Below, one piece after another: positions 54,758 through 64,000 of a DNA stretch of 64,000 bases. The DNA is taken from positions 1 through 64,000 of the forward strand of contig NZ_JSYG01000020.1 in the NCBI RefSeq assembly GCF_000784735.1. The letters run 5' to 3'. The notes beneath the pieces are model-generated. The model worked only from the letters and a program-made list of their open reading frames with translations, ran no database searches and had not been told where the DNA came from. This stretch comes from Dickeya undicola. GTDB lineage: Bacteria; Pseudomonadota; Gammaproteobacteria; Enterobacterales; Enterobacteriaceae. The position numbers were made by a program, and so were the translations under genes. The stretch's first letter is position 1; the number at the start of each line of letters is the position of its first letter.

Positions 54758-55192
54758 TTAACGGCTCAGCGCCTGCGCCCACTTGCGGGCAGATTGTTCA
54801 AGTTGGGTATACACAAACTCAAAGGCTTCCCGGCTTTTGCGGTACGGGTCGGTAATCTCCTGCTGGTTAAACCAGTGCCCGAACAGCAACGTTTTCCCAC
54901 GTACTTCCGGAGAGAAATGACACACGGCATCAATGTGCACCTTTTCCATCACCAGAATCAGGTCGTAATGCCGACACAACGAACCAGTCAACTGGCGAGC
55001 CACATGCCCATCCAGCGACAGACCGTGTTCAGCAGCCACCAGGCTGGCCGTTTCATCGGCAGGTTTTCCGTCCATCGCCCGCCAGCCAGCAGACGATACC
55101 TTTTTGCCCGGCAATGCCTGCTGTAGCAGGCGCTCACCCGTCGGTGAGCGACAGATATTGCCCTCGCAAATAACAAGAATACTGTTGAACAT
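54758..55192 (-). CDS. wzb: Wzb low-molecular-weight protein-tyrosine phosphatase
   Basis: A 144-residue cytosolic phosphatase. The P-loop CEGNICRSP (Cys9) is close to the N-terminus as in all low-molecular-weight phosphatases, and the catalytic Asp lies in ITDPYRKSREAFE near residue 115. The gene sits between wza and wzc with short gaps. It removes phosphate from the Wzc tyrosine cluster, which is needed for continued polymer export. Confidence 0.97.
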   Translation of the reverse strand: MFNSILVICEGNICRSPTGERLLQQALPGKKVSSAGWRAMDGKPADETASLVAAEHGLSLDGHVARQLTGSLCRHYDLILVMEKVHIDAVCHFSPEVRGKTLLFGHWFNQQEITDPYRKSREAFEFVYTQLEQSARKWAQALSR

Positions 55193-55210
55193 TGAGACGC
55201 CCCCCTACGG

Positions 55211-56347
55211 CTACGGCCAGGTACGCACGCGCAAGCTGCCTTCGCTCAGGTCGTTAAACCCGCTGATGGTCGGCACCAGTTGCGAAATCAGGCGGTTCCA
55301 GCGCGCTACCGGTGCCGAGGTGACATACACCACGTCATACGGTTGCAGCGGAAATTCGGAGCCCATCACCAGCGCGGTCGCGTCTTTGGTGTTGAGCTGA
55401 TAAATGTTGGCCAGCTTCGGCCCTTGCGTACCACGCAGCGGTCGGATAACAAACACCCCCGTGGCGTCGGCCACCATCTGGTTCATCCCTTCCGCGCTGC
55501 CCAACGCTTCGGTCAGCGTCATGCCACTGCGGTCCATCTTGAGGGTCGATTGCTTGTTCACTTCCCCCATCACGAACACTTTCAGGTCATCATTGCGCGG
55601 TACAAACAGGATATCGCCGGGGTACAGCAGGCGGTTTTGGGACAAATCGCCGTTCTGCATCAGCGCCTGCAAAGAAATGTGCTCATCTTTGCCGTTATGC
55701 GTCAGCACCAGATTACGCCAGTCGGCAAATTCGCTTAGCCCGCCCGCATTATTGATAGCATCCATAATCGTCAACGGTACGTTGGTGATAGGCTGCTGGC
55801 CCGAGCGCACCACTTCCCCGGTTACATAGGCTTTCTGCGAGCGGAACGCGGCAATGCTGACTTCCACCTGCGGCGATTCGATGTATTGCGCCAACCGACG
55901 CATGATTTCCTCACGCACCTCGGTCAGGGTTTTATCTACCACGCGCAATTTGCCGATGTAGGGGTAAAAAATGGTGCCATCCGAGTGAACCCAGTTGCCG
56001 GTATCCGCAGCGGTGCGGTAGGTCCCCGCTGGCGTGGTCAATTCCGGGTGATCCCAGACGGTAACCATCAACACATCGCCGATACCAATTCGGTATTCGT
56101 AGCGCTTCAACTCCGCATCCAACGACGGATTTGTCTGGGCAATCGCCGGTCGCAGGCGCATTTTCTCTATCAGCAACGGCGTAACAGGGTAAATATTGAC
56201 CATTTTATTGATGTTGAAATCATCATCCGGTTGTTCTACGACCTCTTTTCCACTGGTAGAAAGGTGTGTGCCTGGGACCAGCGTACAGCCAGCCAGGAAT
56301 GTCGCCGACAACATCAGCGGTATAACTTTCAGTGTTGGTTTTAACAT
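55211..56347 (-). CDS. wza: Wza outer-membrane polysaccharide export lipoprotein
   Basis: A 378-residue lipoprotein. The signal peptide ends in lipobox LAGC-T (Cys21). The polysaccharide export domain carries [20 protein letters not shown] and [19 protein letters not shown] domains follow ([39 protein letters not shown]), and the C-terminal amphipathic helix ([15 protein letters not shown]) forms the outer-membrane pore. Length matches E. coli Wza (379). Its ATG has AAAGG directly adjacent, an unusually short spacing. It is the first export gene after the JUMPstart leader. Confidence 0.96.
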   Translation of the reverse strand: MLKPTLKVIPLMLSATFLAGCTLVPGTHLSTSGKEVVEQPDDDFNINKMVNIYPVTPLLIEKMRLRPAIAQTNPSLDAELKRYEYRIGIGDVLMVTVWDHPELTTPAGTYRTAADTGNWVHSDGTIFYPYIGKLRVVDKTLTEVREEIMRRLAQYIESPQVEVSIAAFRSQKAYVTGEVVRSGQQPITNVPLTIMDAINNAGGLSEFADWRNLVLTHNGKDEHISLQALMQNGDLSQNRLLYPGDILFVPRNDDLKVFVMGEVNKQSTLKMDRSGMTLTEALGSAEGMNQMVADATGVFVIRPLRGTQGPKLANIYQLNTKDATALVMGSEFPLQPYDVVYVTSAPVARWNRLISQLVPTISGFNDLSEGSLRVRTWP

Positions 56348-56386
56348 CCTTTATGCCATCGCTTTTCAGTCAAGTGAGAAACAAAG
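56327..56386. repeat. Direct repeat, copy at the wza start
   Basis: About 60 bases around the wza start codon (including GCCATCGCTTTTCAGTCAAG) are repeated with about 85 percent identity at 56825-56881. The repeat covers the first ten codons of wza and its upstream leader. Confidence 0.7.
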
Positions 56387-56527
56387 AGCGGTACTGCCCG
56401 AATCAATAACGCATTGGACGCGCCGGTGTGTTCCACAACGCGTTGATCCTTAATGATTTGTTGAAAGATGTTTTTCACCCCGCCCAAGAATCTAAAGACT
56501 TATAACCAAAATTACTCTCATCATCGT

Positions 56528-56845
56528 TTAAATATTCAAACGGAAATAAGTAAAGCGTTGTTTCAGGTGATAAGCCTCCGGCTGGAACGTCGATCTGGAA
56601 AGGGAAACAGCGGCAGACTGCCACGAGCTATAGCTATGAGTTTTGGTTTGAGAAAGGGGAATAACGTCAGCGTGAGCCGCACAGTGGCGACCCGTTTGGT
56701 CAGGCTGCACGGTTACATCATCGTTGCTGTGGGAAAAATCGTTGCTGTGGGCAAAAAAAGGCGACTCAGCCGCAGGCGAAGCGCTGGTCAGGAGGAGTGC
56801 CGCGGGTTGTACCTGCGGTCTACGCATCAGTGTCAGGTTTAACAT
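56528..56845 (-). CDS. Putative small open frame upstream of wza, possible decayed duplicate
   Basis: A 105-residue frame whose first ten codons closely resemble those of wza at DNA level (MLNLTLMRRP against [10 protein letters not shown]). A weak signal-like stretch follows (QPAALLLTSASPAAESP), then an internal direct repeat encoding AHSNDFSHSNDD and no further similarity to anything I recognise. It lies between the JUMPstart and wza. It may be a small leader gene, or a relic created by duplication of the wza 5-prime end. Low-confidence coding call. Confidence 0.3.
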   Translation of the reverse strand: MLNLTLMRRPQVQPAALLLTSASPAAESPFFAHSNDFSHSNDDVTVQPDQTGRHCAAHADVIPLSQTKTHSYSSWQSAAVSLSRSTFQPEAYHLKQRFTYFRLNI

Positions 56846-56881
56846 CTTTTTGCCATCGCCTTTCAGTCAAGTGAGTAACAG
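56825..56881. repeat. Direct repeat, upstream copy
   Basis: Second copy of the wza start region (contains GCCATCGCCTTTCAGTCAAG), 495 bases upstream of the first. It precedes and includes the start of the 105-codon frame. Confidence 0.7.
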
Positions 56882-57044
56882 ACAGCCCACACGTTAAGCA
56901 TTCACGGTGGATCCGTTGGCATCGTTACCGCATTGCTCATCAACACACAGGCAGTAAAGCCTGAATGCAGACGGCTGAACGGTTTCAACGTCCTGGAGGG
57001 CATCATCTGAAACGCAGCTCATGGCTGTCCGGTCAATCGCATCA

Positions 57045-57084
57045 GGTACGCTACCGCCCTTGGCTCATAGCTACCAACTCGCTG
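57045..57084 (-). promoter_or_regulatory. JUMPstart element with ops site (RfaH antitermination)
   Basis: The minus strand reads TTGGTAGCTATGAGCC then AAGGGCGGTAGCGTACC, matching the JUMPstart consensus, with the ops core GGCGGTAGCGT at 57058-57048. It lies about 700 bases upstream of wza in the same orientation. In enterobacteria ops pauses RNA polymerase and recruits RfaH, which lets very long polysaccharide operons be read through. The 24-kb operon down to galF fits this well. Confidence 0.9.
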
Positions 57085-57725
57085 TTCCGTTTTCGTTTCA
57101 GACTACCCAGCTATTGCTGTGACTCGTCATAACTGACTCGTAAAAATGGCTTGCAAAAACATTAATGACACTAAAGTTTCGAATTAAATATTTTTAAAGA
57201 TGTGTCAATATCGCCACACCGGAGAGTAGTAAAAAATATTTGCTTATAACAAGACAAATATCTTCCTGGTGTTTGTTTTCGGAAAAATACTAACATTCCA
57301 TGCAGTTTTTCTTATGAGCAAAGTTTTTTTTATCATTAATAAACAAAAAGTTATGTATATCAGAGACATCTTAATAAATACTTCATTTTCATATAATAAT
57401 TTTGTTAACACATAAATGAGGACATGAAACCGTCAGGGTGAAGGCTATTTTTTCGTTCATTTCTCCGCCCAAGCATATAATGCATCACCTTAATGAAACG
57501 GGTTATTTTTTAACCTTCCCGGTGATTCTTTGATTTCTCAAAACGTACTGCAATACTTTCCATCTTGCTGAAAACCTTGTGATCTTACTCACATAAAAAA
57601 ACGTCTACCGACGCTCAGCAATTTGATATCAATCAAGCACGGTCGGTGGCGTTATGGTTGCGCGACGCAACGCCTGATACGCTATGCGAATATCAACCGG
57701 ATAAAGAAAAAGGTGAGTTCAACCT
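57085..57725. promoter_or_regulatory. AT-rich divergent promoter region of the exopolysaccharide operon and yegH
   Basis: About 640 bases, strongly AT-rich from 57160 to 57420, upstream of the JUMPstart on one side and yegH on the other. Such sequence is typical of H-NS-type silencing; the operon promoter should lie here. I see no gene and cannot place -35/-10 boxes or an RcsAB site reliably. The yegH ribosome-binding site AAGGTGAG is at its right edge. Confidence 0.5.
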
Positions 57726-59315
57726 ATGGAATGGATCGCTGATCCAACAATTTGGGCCGGTCTGGCCACACTAGTGGTATTGGAACTGGTATTGGGTATC
57801 GACAACCTGGTCTTTATCGCCATTCTGGCGGAGAAACTGCCAGAAAAATCCCGTGATCGGGCTCGGGTTGTCGGGCTATTGCTGGCCTTGCTGATGCGCT
57901 TTGTGCTGCTGTCGTCCATCTCCTGGCTGGTTTCGCTAACCCACCCACTGTTTACCATTTATGGACACCCGTTCAGCGCACGTGACCTGATTATGCTGGT
58001 CGGCGGCCTGTTCCTGTTGTTCAAGGCCACGATGGAGCTGAATGAACGGCTGGAAGGCAAAGACCAGGCGCAGCAAACCCAACGCAAGGGTGCGCGTTTC
58101 TGGCCGGTCGTCGCACAGATTGTGGTGCTGGATGCCGTGTTCTCGCTGGATTCGGTGATTACCGCGGTCGGCATGACCGAGCACTTGCCAGTCATGATGG
58201 CGGCGGTCACTATCGCCATCGGCCTGATGCTACTGGCCAGTAAGCCGTTGACACGCTTCGTCAACGCGCATCCCACCATTGTGATCCTGTGCCTGAGCTT
58301 CCTGCTGATGATCGGCTTCAGCCTGGTTGCGGACGCGTTCGGCTACCCGATTCCAAAAGGTTACCTCTACGCTGCCATTGGTTTCTCAGTCATGATCGAG
58401 ATGCTCAACCAGTTGGCGCAGTTCAACCGTCGGCGCTTTCTCTCTTCGTCGACCCCGTTACGTCAGCGCACAGCCGAAGCAGTATTGCGATTGCTACGCG
58501 GTGAACATGAGAAAGCGGAGCTGGATAAACAGGTTGCCGACCGGGTGGCGGATAACACCGGTGACATGGGCCAGCCGGTGTTCAACCAGCAGGAACAGCG
58601 CATGATTGAGCGTGTACTCGGTATGTCGCAGCGCTCCATCAGCAGCATTATGACCATCCGTCACGATATCGAGCATGTAGACGTCAACATCGACCCGGCT
58701 GACTTCCACGAACTGATGGAGAAAAATCAGCATACCCGGCTGGTGATGTTCGACAGCCACGTTTCCAGCGAACCACTGGGCGTGGTGCACGTGATCGATT
58801 TGCTACGTCAGCAATTGCACGGGCAGGCACTGAATCTGCGTGCGTTGATCCGCCAGCCGCTGGTGTTTCCGGAGCAATTGTCGCTGCTGTCCGCACTGGA
58901 GCAGTTTCGTGAAGCGCACACGCACTTTGCTTTTGTGGCTGATGAATTCGGCTCCGTCGAGGGGATTGTCACCCTGAGTGATGTGATGGAAACCATCGCG
59001 GGCAACTTGCCGCTGGAAGGGGAAGAGCTGGACGCCCGCCACGACATTCAGGAAAACGAAGACGGCACCCTGACGGCCAACGGCTATCTGCCGGTTGAGG
59101 ATTTACTGATGTATATCCCGCTGCAACTGAACGAGAAGCGCGAATACCACACGCTAGCCGGTTTGCTGATGGAGTATGCGCAGAAAATCCCGCAGGAGGG
59201 CGATGAGGTGCGAATCGACAACACCCTGTTCCGGGTGCTGACCGTGGAAAGCCACCGCATCGTGAAGGTGCTGATTACCCCAGAGCCGGAACCACAGCCG
59301 GATTATGAGGTGTGA
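57726..59315 (+). CDS. yegH: TerC-family membrane protein with CBS and CorC domains (YegH)
   Basis: A 529-residue inner-membrane protein. Residues 1-235 form a TerC-type domain with about seven membrane segments and the acidic motifs [15 protein letters not shown] and [15 protein letters not shown], which probably bind metal ions. A CBS pair (about 295-425; [40 protein letters not shown]) and a C-terminal CorC/HlyC transporter-associated domain ([14 protein letters not shown]) follow. E. coli YegH is 527 residues and also stands between wza and asmA. Related proteins are implicated in manganese/metal handling for exported proteins. Divergent from wza and convergent with asmA. Confidence 0.95.
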   Translation: MEWIADPTIWAGLATLVVLELVLGIDNLVFIAILAEKLPEKSRDRARVVGLLLALLMRFVLLSSISWLVSLTHPLFTIYGHPFSARDLIMLVGGLFLLFKATMELNERLEGKDQAQQTQRKGARFWPVVAQIVVLDAVFSLDSVITAVGMTEHLPVMMAAVTIAIGLMLLASKPLTRFVNAHPTIVILCLSFLLMIGFSLVADAFGYPIPKGYLYAAIGFSVMIEMLNQLAQFNRRRFLSSSTPLRQRTAEAVLRLLRGEHEKAELDKQVADRVADNTGDMGQPVFNQQEQRMIERVLGMSQRSISSIMTIRHDIEHVDVNIDPADFHELMEKNQHTRLVMFDSHVSSEPLGVVHVIDLLRQQLHGQALNLRALIRQPLVFPEQLSLLSALEQFREAHTHFAFVADEFGSVEGIVTLSDVMETIAGNLPLEGEELDARHDIQENEDGTLTANGYLPVEDLLMYIPLQLNEKREYHTLAGLLMEYAQKIPQEGDEVRIDNTLFRVLTVESHRIVKVLITPEPEPQPDYEV

Positions 59316-59340
59316 TCAAGTCATCACCAGCCCCATGAAC

Positions 59341-59373
59341 AACCAAGGCGGCCATGGCCGCCTTGGTTGTTTC
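59341..59373 (+). terminator. Palindromic terminator after yegH
   Basis: AACCAAGGCGGCC and GGCCGCCTTGGTT form a perfect palindrome around AT, followed by GTTTC. It lies between convergent yegH and asmA. Confidence 0.7.
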
Positions 59374-59438
59374 AATGACTGTTTTTCAATCAATGTCTTT
59401 TCAGTGAAAGCACGCCATACACGTTACAGGCTCATGCA

Positions 59439-61253
59439 TCACATGTTCGTCGCTGGTTTTTTAGCTGTCGGCTGATTTTTCTCCGCCCAGTCATTCAGAC
59501 GTTTTCTCACCTCGTCCTGCAACCGCTTACGCAGCAACTGCTCGATCTGCAATTGGTAGTTCAAATTGCCGAATTCGCCGTAAAGGCGGAACGGAATGGG
59601 GGTATCTTGCAGCAATTGCACCAGTTGGCTATCGCCTTTCCACCCTTGTGTTACACGCACATCCAGATTGATGTCACAACGCTGGGCAGGCAGGTCAAAC
59701 TGACCGTTACCGCTAACCGTCAATGCCTCAGATTGCCCGGTCAATGACTGCAATTCCAGCTTGCCCGCGTTGAGTGTCATTTCGCCACTCATCTGCCGAA
59801 TATCGGTGTAGCGGGCATAGTCATCCGGAGTTTGAATGTCGTTGTTGCTGCGCGCTGCCGCTTGCTGGATCAACTGCTGGACATTCAGCCCCTGCAACCG
59901 CAACTGGTCGAACTGCACCAATGCTGCTCCCCGCCATTGAGAGAGCAGCGCCTGCCGCGACAGATCGTCGCCACTCAGCCGCCCTTGCAGACTGAGTTTG
60001 CCCTGCAAGCCGTCAGGCAGACCAAATAACGGCAGTAACGTCGACAGCGCCATTGATTTCAGGGTGGGCTGAACAGTGATGGCAGGCGACGCGGCGACAT
60101 CCATCGACCCCGGTAATGAGAAACGCCCCTCTCCTACCTGGCCGCTAAAGTCAGTGACCCTGACTTTGCCATGCTGATTGCTGCCCTTTAGCGAAAACTG
60201 ATTGACCGTCATACCGTGGTAAATCAGCGTATTGGCACTCACTGACACGTTGGCAATCGAGCTGCGCAGCCCTTGATAAGGCTCGGGCGGTTGATCGTGT
60301 GAAAACACCGGTTTGGCGATGACCGCTTTGTCGCCGCCGTCGCTGGACGACGCGGCGTGCGTCAACCCCAACAACGCGTCCAGATCCAGTTTTTCCGACT
60401 GCAGATCCAGTACATACTCTGGCGTAGCACTGAAGGTGGTGGATAACGAGCCATTCAACTGGCTGTTATTCGCGCTAAGAGCAAACTGGTTGATAGTCAG
60501 TTTCTCCGGCTGACGCTGATAGCTGCCGCGAATCATCCCTTTACCGCTAATGCCTTCCGTCGGCAGCCCCGCGCCCTGCAATTGGTAACTGACGCTATCG
60601 ATATCCGCACCAATCTGCTGCGGGTAATTCTGCATATCCAGCCGGGCGTCAAGGGAGAACGACAAATCACGCTGGTCACGGTTAAAACGACTGGAGAGCG
60701 ATACCTGTACCTGCCGGGCGCTGTCGCTTTCCATCGTCAGGTTAATGTCGCGGACATTCAAGACTGGCGCGTTTCCGCGCTGGAATACCAACAGGCTGTC
60801 TTCCACTTCAACCCGGTTGATATCAAAACGCCACCGGCGCTCCGGCTCCGGAGATGACACGCCACCTGGTGCAATGGGGACTGGACCGGCCGCCAGCGCT
60901 TCGCTGTCAGGTGTCAGACGAATCACCGCACCTTTGAGCATCACCTGCTTGACTTCCAACTGATGCGACAGTAACGGCCAAAGTTTCACGTCCAGTCGCA
61001 TGTTCTCAGCACTGATGACGGGCGCGGCGGCACCCGGCGCACTCACCGACAGGCCGCCGGATAAAATGCTCAGTTGCGGCCAGACATGCCAGCGCAAGTC
61101 ACCATCCAGATTCAAGCGGTAACCTGTACGTGCCTCAACCTGTTGCACCATATAGGCCCGGAAATCATTCGGGTTAATCAACACCACCAGCGCCGTCATA
61201 CCTGCCGCCAGCACCACCAGCAGAATCACCAGCGTGGTAAACAGTCTTCTCAT
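59439..61253 (-). CDS. asmA: AsmA, inner-membrane-anchored envelope protein
   Basis: A 604-residue protein with an N-terminal membrane anchor (LFTTLVILLVVLAAGMTALVV) and a large periplasmic body rich in beta strands. The family opening is LINPNDFRAYMVQQVEARTG then WPQLSILSGGLSVSAP; the C-terminal AsmA_2 part has TPDDYARYTDIRQMSGEMTL and ISLQGRLSGDD-like repeats. AsmA-like proteins form bridge-shaped structures thought to move phospholipid between membranes; in E. coli asmA affects outer-membrane assembly and LPS level. E. coli AsmA is 617 residues. It precedes yegH convergently and follows dcd by 32 bases, the same order as in E. coli. Confidence 0.96.
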   Translation of the reverse strand: MRRLFTTLVILLVVLAAGMTALVVLINPNDFRAYMVQQVEARTGYRLNLDGDLRWHVWPQLSILSGGLSVSAPGAAAPVISAENMRLDVKLWPLLSHQLEVKQVMLKGAVIRLTPDSEALAAGPVPIAPGGVSSPEPERRWRFDINRVEVEDSLLVFQRGNAPVLNVRDINLTMESDSARQVQVSLSSRFNRDQRDLSFSLDARLDMQNYPQQIGADIDSVSYQLQGAGLPTEGISGKGMIRGSYQRQPEKLTINQFALSANNSQLNGSLSTTFSATPEYVLDLQSEKLDLDALLGLTHAASSSDGGDKAVIAKPVFSHDQPPEPYQGLRSSIANVSVSANTLIYHGMTVNQFSLKGSNQHGKVRVTDFSGQVGEGRFSLPGSMDVAASPAITVQPTLKSMALSTLLPLFGLPDGLQGKLSLQGRLSGDDLSRQALLSQWRGAALVQFDQLRLQGLNVQQLIQQAAARSNNDIQTPDDYARYTDIRQMSGEMTLNAGKLELQSLTGQSEALTVSGNGQFDLPAQRCDINLDVRVTQGWKGDSQLVQLLQDTPIPFRLYGEFGNLNYQLQIEQLLRKRLQDEVRKRLNDWAEKNQPTAKKPATNM

Positions 61254-61285
61254 GCCATCCTCGTTCGCTGTCGTACCTGGACCAG

Positions 61286-61867
61286 CTAGTCTTTATCAAT
61301 CCGGCTTGCTACCGCACCCTGCTGGTCCTTGTATTTGGCGTCTTCACGTCGGTTGTACGGACGTGCGGCAGGACCGGAGAGCGGTTCGAAACTCAGTGCG
61401 CCGATAATCATGCCAGGGCGCAGCGCCAGCGGCAGCTTGCCCGAGTTGTAAAACTCCAGCACGATGCAACCCTGCCATCCCGGATCGATGCGGTGAGCCG
61501 TGACATGTACCATCAACCCCAGGCGCGCCAGGGAAGAACGGCCGTCCAGCCACCCTACCAGGTTATCCGGCAGCGTGACCGATTCCAGCGTCACCGCCAG
61601 CGCCAGCTCTCCTGGATGCAGGAAAAACGCCTCGCCTTCCGCCAGGTTGATTTCATCACTCATTACACGATCCAGCGCGGCGCTAACTTCATCCTTCGGC
61701 CCACTCAGGTCAATGAATGCGGCGGCGTGACCACTAAACACTCGGAACTGATTACCCAGCCGCACGTCAACCGTCGCACCGTTAATCCGTTCAATCGGGG
61801 GGCGCGGTGTAATCGACAGTCGGCCATCGTCCAGCCAGATTTCAATGTCACGGTCGCACAGTCTCAT
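61286..61867 (-). CDS. dcd: dCTP deaminase
   Basis: A 193-residue enzyme that deaminates dCTP to dUTP, feeding dTTP synthesis. The second of two adjacent ATG codons (61867) matches the E. coli start RLCDRDIE and has GGAG at better distance. The family motifs are [34 protein letters not shown], the active-site block [20 protein letters not shown] with its Glu/Arg/Ser set, and [20 protein letters not shown]. It lies between udk and asmA as in E. coli. Confidence 0.98.
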   Translation of the reverse strand: MRLCDRDIEIWLDDGRLSITPRPPIERINGATVDVRLGNQFRVFSGHAAAFIDLSGPKDEVSAALDRVMSDEINLAEGEAFFLHPGELALAVTLESVTLPDNLVGWLDGRSSLARLGLMVHVTAHRIDPGWQGCIVLEFYNSGKLPLALRPGMIIGALSFEPLSGPAARPYNRREDAKYKDQQGAVASRIDKD

Positions 61868-61969
61868 CATCTTCTCCAGTCAGACTCTCGCAGGTGTTCA
61901 AACTGCCACAGCAGCGCCGGAAATGCTATGCCGGTGCCACCTGCTTTAAGGGTTTTCTCAGCGAACAGC

Positions 61970-62611
61970 CTACTCAAAGAACTGGCTGATTTTCGCCTTC
62001 AGAATATCAATAGCGATGCGGTTTTTGCCGCCACGCGGCACGATGATGTCCGCATATTGCTTGGACGGTTCGATGAACTGCAGAAACATCGGGCGCACCG
62101 TTTTCTGGTATTGCTCCATTACGGAATCCATCGAGCGGCCGCGTTCATTGACATCGCGGCGCATACGGCGCATCAGGCAGATATCCAGCGGGGTATCGAC
62201 AAAAATGGAAAAATTCAGCTCTTCACGCAACCGGACATCGGTCAACAGCAGAATACCTTCAAGAATAATCACCTTTTTCGGTGCCATATGCAGCGTTTCC
62301 TGCAAACGCGTATGTTGCACATAGCTGTACTGCGGCAATGCGATCGGCTGACCGGCCTTAAGCATCTGCAAATGTTGCAGCAGCAGGCTGTGATCCATCG
62401 AACTGGGGTGGTCGTAGTTGGTTTTGACCCGTTCTTCCATGGTCAGGTGGGACTGATCCTTGTAGTAGCTATCTTCCGGGATGACGCCAATGTGTTCATC
62501 ACCCACCTGATCGCGCAATTCGCGGTACAGGGTGCTGGCAATAAGACTTTTTCCGGATGCAGACGCGCCTGCAATCCCGATGATGACACACTGGCGAGAC
62601 TTATCAGTCAT
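61970..62611 (-). CDS. udk: Uridine/cytidine kinase
   Basis: A 213-residue kinase of pyrimidine salvage, phosphorylating uridine and cytidine. The start at ATG 62611 gives the E. coli-like N-terminus [20 protein letters not shown]; a longer frame to 62671 is not needed. The Walker A loop is GASASGKSL, and [40 protein letters not shown] and [20 protein letters not shown] are all family blocks. Length equals E. coli Udk (213). It is followed by dcd. Confidence 0.98.
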   Translation of the reverse strand: MTDKSRQCVIIGIAGASASGKSLIASTLYRELRDQVGDEHIGVIPEDSYYKDQSHLTMEERVKTNYDHPSSMDHSLLLQHLQMLKAGQPIALPQYSYVQHTRLQETLHMAPKKVIILEGILLLTDVRLREELNFSIFVDTPLDICLMRRMRRDVNERGRSMDSVMEQYQKTVRPMFLQFIEPSKQYADIIVPRGGKNRIAIDILKAKISQFFE

Positions 62612-62926
62612 GGTAATAAAGACCTGATTAATAAAAATAAGGAGGGGGGACATATCAGACTGTTCGGACACGGCTCACGCCGGATTATGCACCGAGGGAT
62701 AACCACCAGCAGCATACATGATTTATTGCGGGACACAGCCTGATGTGTCTGGACGCGGGAATTATAGGGAGTTAGCGCGATTCGCGCCAGTATTACGCAG
62801 GTTTGTGCTATCGAGGCGTGCGGCATTCAACCACTCGCTGCCGCCGGATGCCAAAGACAACGGATACCGCGCCGAACCACGGTATCCGCCAGACGATACC
62901 TATCTGCCGATACTTATCGGCCGATA
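62612..62926. other. Intergenic region between mrp and udk
   Basis: About 315 bases. A hairpin CGGATACCG and CGGTATCCG (62861-62888) follows the mrp stop and is its probable terminator, with TTGTCTTT after it on the minus strand. The rest should hold the udk promoter; no further feature is clear. Confidence 0.5.
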
Positions 62927-64000
62927 CTACACCGCACGGAATGCGATCTCCGTCGGGATCACCTCGCCCTGCCAGTACAGCTGAGCCGCCACCTGCCCCG
63001 CCAGTTCGCGGTACAACTGGGTGAATTCGCTGTCCGGCTTACTGACCACGGTCGGTTCGCCACGGTCCAGGTCCTCACGGAGCGAAATGTGCAGCGGCAA
63101 CTGGCCCAATAAGGCGCAGTGATATTTTTCTGCCAGCTTCTGCGCACCACCAGTGCCGAAAATCGGCTCCAGATGACCACAATTGCTGCAAATATGCACG
63201 CTCATGTTCTCTACGATGCCCAATACCGGCACCTTCACCTTCTCGAACATCACGATGCCCTTCATCGCATCCATCAGCGCGATATCCTGCGGGGTCGTCA
63301 CCACCACCGCACCGGTGACCGGCACGTTCTGCGCCAGCGTGAGCTGGATGTCGCCAGTACCCGGTGGCATATCCAGCACCAGATAATCCAGATCCGGCCA
63401 CAGCGTATCCTGCAACAGTTGCAGCAACGCCTTGCTAGCCATCGGCCCGCGCCACACCATGGCGTTATCGTCGGTAACCAGATAGCCGATGGAGTTAGTG
63501 GCAAGGCCGTGCGCCATGATCGGTGCCATGTGCTGCCCGTCCGGCGAGGTCGGCCGCTCGCTGGCCGCGCCCAACATGGTCGGGATGGACGGCCCGTAGA
63601 TATCTGCGTCCAAAATACCGACATTAGCCCCTTCGGCTGCCAGCGCCAGCGCCATGTTCACCGCGGTGCTGGATTTCCCGACACCGCCCTTGCCGGAACT
63701 GACGGCGATAATATTCTTCACGCCCTTGACGCCCGCCTGATTGTTGACACGACGCAATGTGGCGATGCTATGGGTCAAGCGCCATTCCACTTCCCGAGCG
63801 CCGCAAAGACGTAGCAACTCGTCGCTAACGCTGTCTTTGAGGGCCGCCAGGCCGCTCAGCCAGACAAACGGCATGGTCAGTTCGATATGCAGCACATCAT
63901 CCAGCAACGCGCAATGGTGCAGCGCATTAAGCGTGGTCAGGTTGTTTTTTAGCGTCGGGTGCGTAAAGGAGGACAGCACGCCGTTCACCATGGCGCGCAA
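62927..64000 (-). CDS. mrp: Mrp/ApbC iron-sulfur cluster carrier ATPase (N-terminus cut by the window edge)
   Basis: 357 codons are visible; by comparison with E. coli Mrp (about 370) some twelve residues lie beyond the right edge. An N-terminal FeS-assembly DUF59-like part is followed by the P-loop AVSSGKGGVGKSSTAVNMAL, DADIYGPSIPTMLGA, the switch region YLVLDMPPGTGDIQLTLAQN, and the cluster-binding pair Cys-x-x-Cys in SVHICSNCGHLEPIFGTGG. It ends EVIPTEIAFRAV. Mrp delivers 4Fe-4S clusters to apo-proteins. The TTG at the very edge is not the real start. In E. coli it is divergent from metG, so metG is expected just outside. Confidence 0.96.
   Translation of the reverse strand: MRAMVNGVLSSFTHPTLKNNLTTLNALHHCALLDDVLHIELTMPFVWLSGLAALKDSVSDELLRLCGAREVEWRLTHSIATLRRVNNQAGVKGVKNIIAVSSGKGGVGKSSTAVNMALALAAEGANVGILDADIYGPSIPTMLGAASERPTSPDGQHMAPIMAHGLATNSIGYLVTDDNAMVWRGPMASKALLQLLQDTLWPDLDYLVLDMPPGTGDIQLTLAQNVPVTGAVVVTTPQDIALMDAMKGIVMFEKVKVPVLGIVENMSVHICSNCGHLEPIFGTGGAQKLAEKYHCALLGQLPLHISLREDLDRGEPTVVSKPDSEFTQLYRELAGQVAAQLYWQGEVIPTEIAFRAV

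Noticed and set aside
61493-62743. Plus-strand frame of 416 codons
   Set aside because: Antisense across dcd and udk, both clearly recognised on the minus strand.

Overview
The window looks like a chromosomal segment of a soft-rot enterobacterium, most likely a Dickeya species. It is GC-rich, and its conserved genes (amn, gnd, galF, ugd, yegH, asmA, dcd, udk, mrp) are close to Escherichia coli proteins. It combines an hcp-vgrG-rhs type VI secretion locus with a rhamnose/mannose/uronate exopolysaccharide cluster lying beside yegH-asmA-dcd-udk, as the colanic acid cluster does in E. coli. The species cannot be fixed from the sequence alone. I see no tRNA, rRNA, CRISPR array or insertion-sequence transposase.

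Positions 1-12337 (all minus strand) form a type VI secretion effector locus. In order of transcription it holds hcp, vgrG, a PAAR-lipase effector, two paralogous ankyrin-repeat lipoproteins (probable immunity proteins), a GrpB-family gene, two tandem DUF4123 adaptor genes, and a large rhs gene that runs off the left edge. Between hcp and vgrG lies an array of about twelve small hairpins. The same hairpin grammar reappears near 17 kb with changed stems but conserved loops and spacers, which is the most unusual signal in the window. A perfect CRP-like palindrome and repeated TTGCGCA sites lie between hcp and the divergent amn gene.

Positions 12.8-26.8 kb hold mostly single genes: amn, a small unknown gene, dps, a periplasmic lactonase-fold protein, a DUF1471 stress peptide, a VirK/YbjX-family gene, an SDR oxidoreductase, an unknown gene, a GntR regulator with two DNA-binding domains, a MASE2-GGDEF diguanylate cyclase, a tiny Gly-rich lipoprotein, a Tat-exported beta-helix protein and a Wzy-like polymerase. 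Several copies of a palindromic intergenic repeat (TATACCC ends) occur here and inside the polysaccharide cluster.

Positions 26.8-30.9 kb carry the yjbEFGH exopolysaccharide-secretion operon. From 57.1 down to 32.9 kb runs one long minus-strand exopolysaccharide operon: a JUMPstart/ops element (RfaH control), wza-wzb-wzc, three GT4 genes, a GT2, a WcaJ-type initiating transferase, rfbBACD, further glycosyltransferases and wzx, manC-manB, a UDP-glucuronate 4-epimerase, ugd and galF, then a strong terminator. gnd follows. The precursors supplied are dTDP-L-rhamnose, GDP-D-mannose, UDP-GlcA and UDP-GalA. No polymerase is found inside the operon; the Wzy-like gene at 25.5 kb is the candidate. The right end (57.7-64 kb) is conserved housekeeping: yegH, asmA, dcd, udk and mrp (cut by the right edge).
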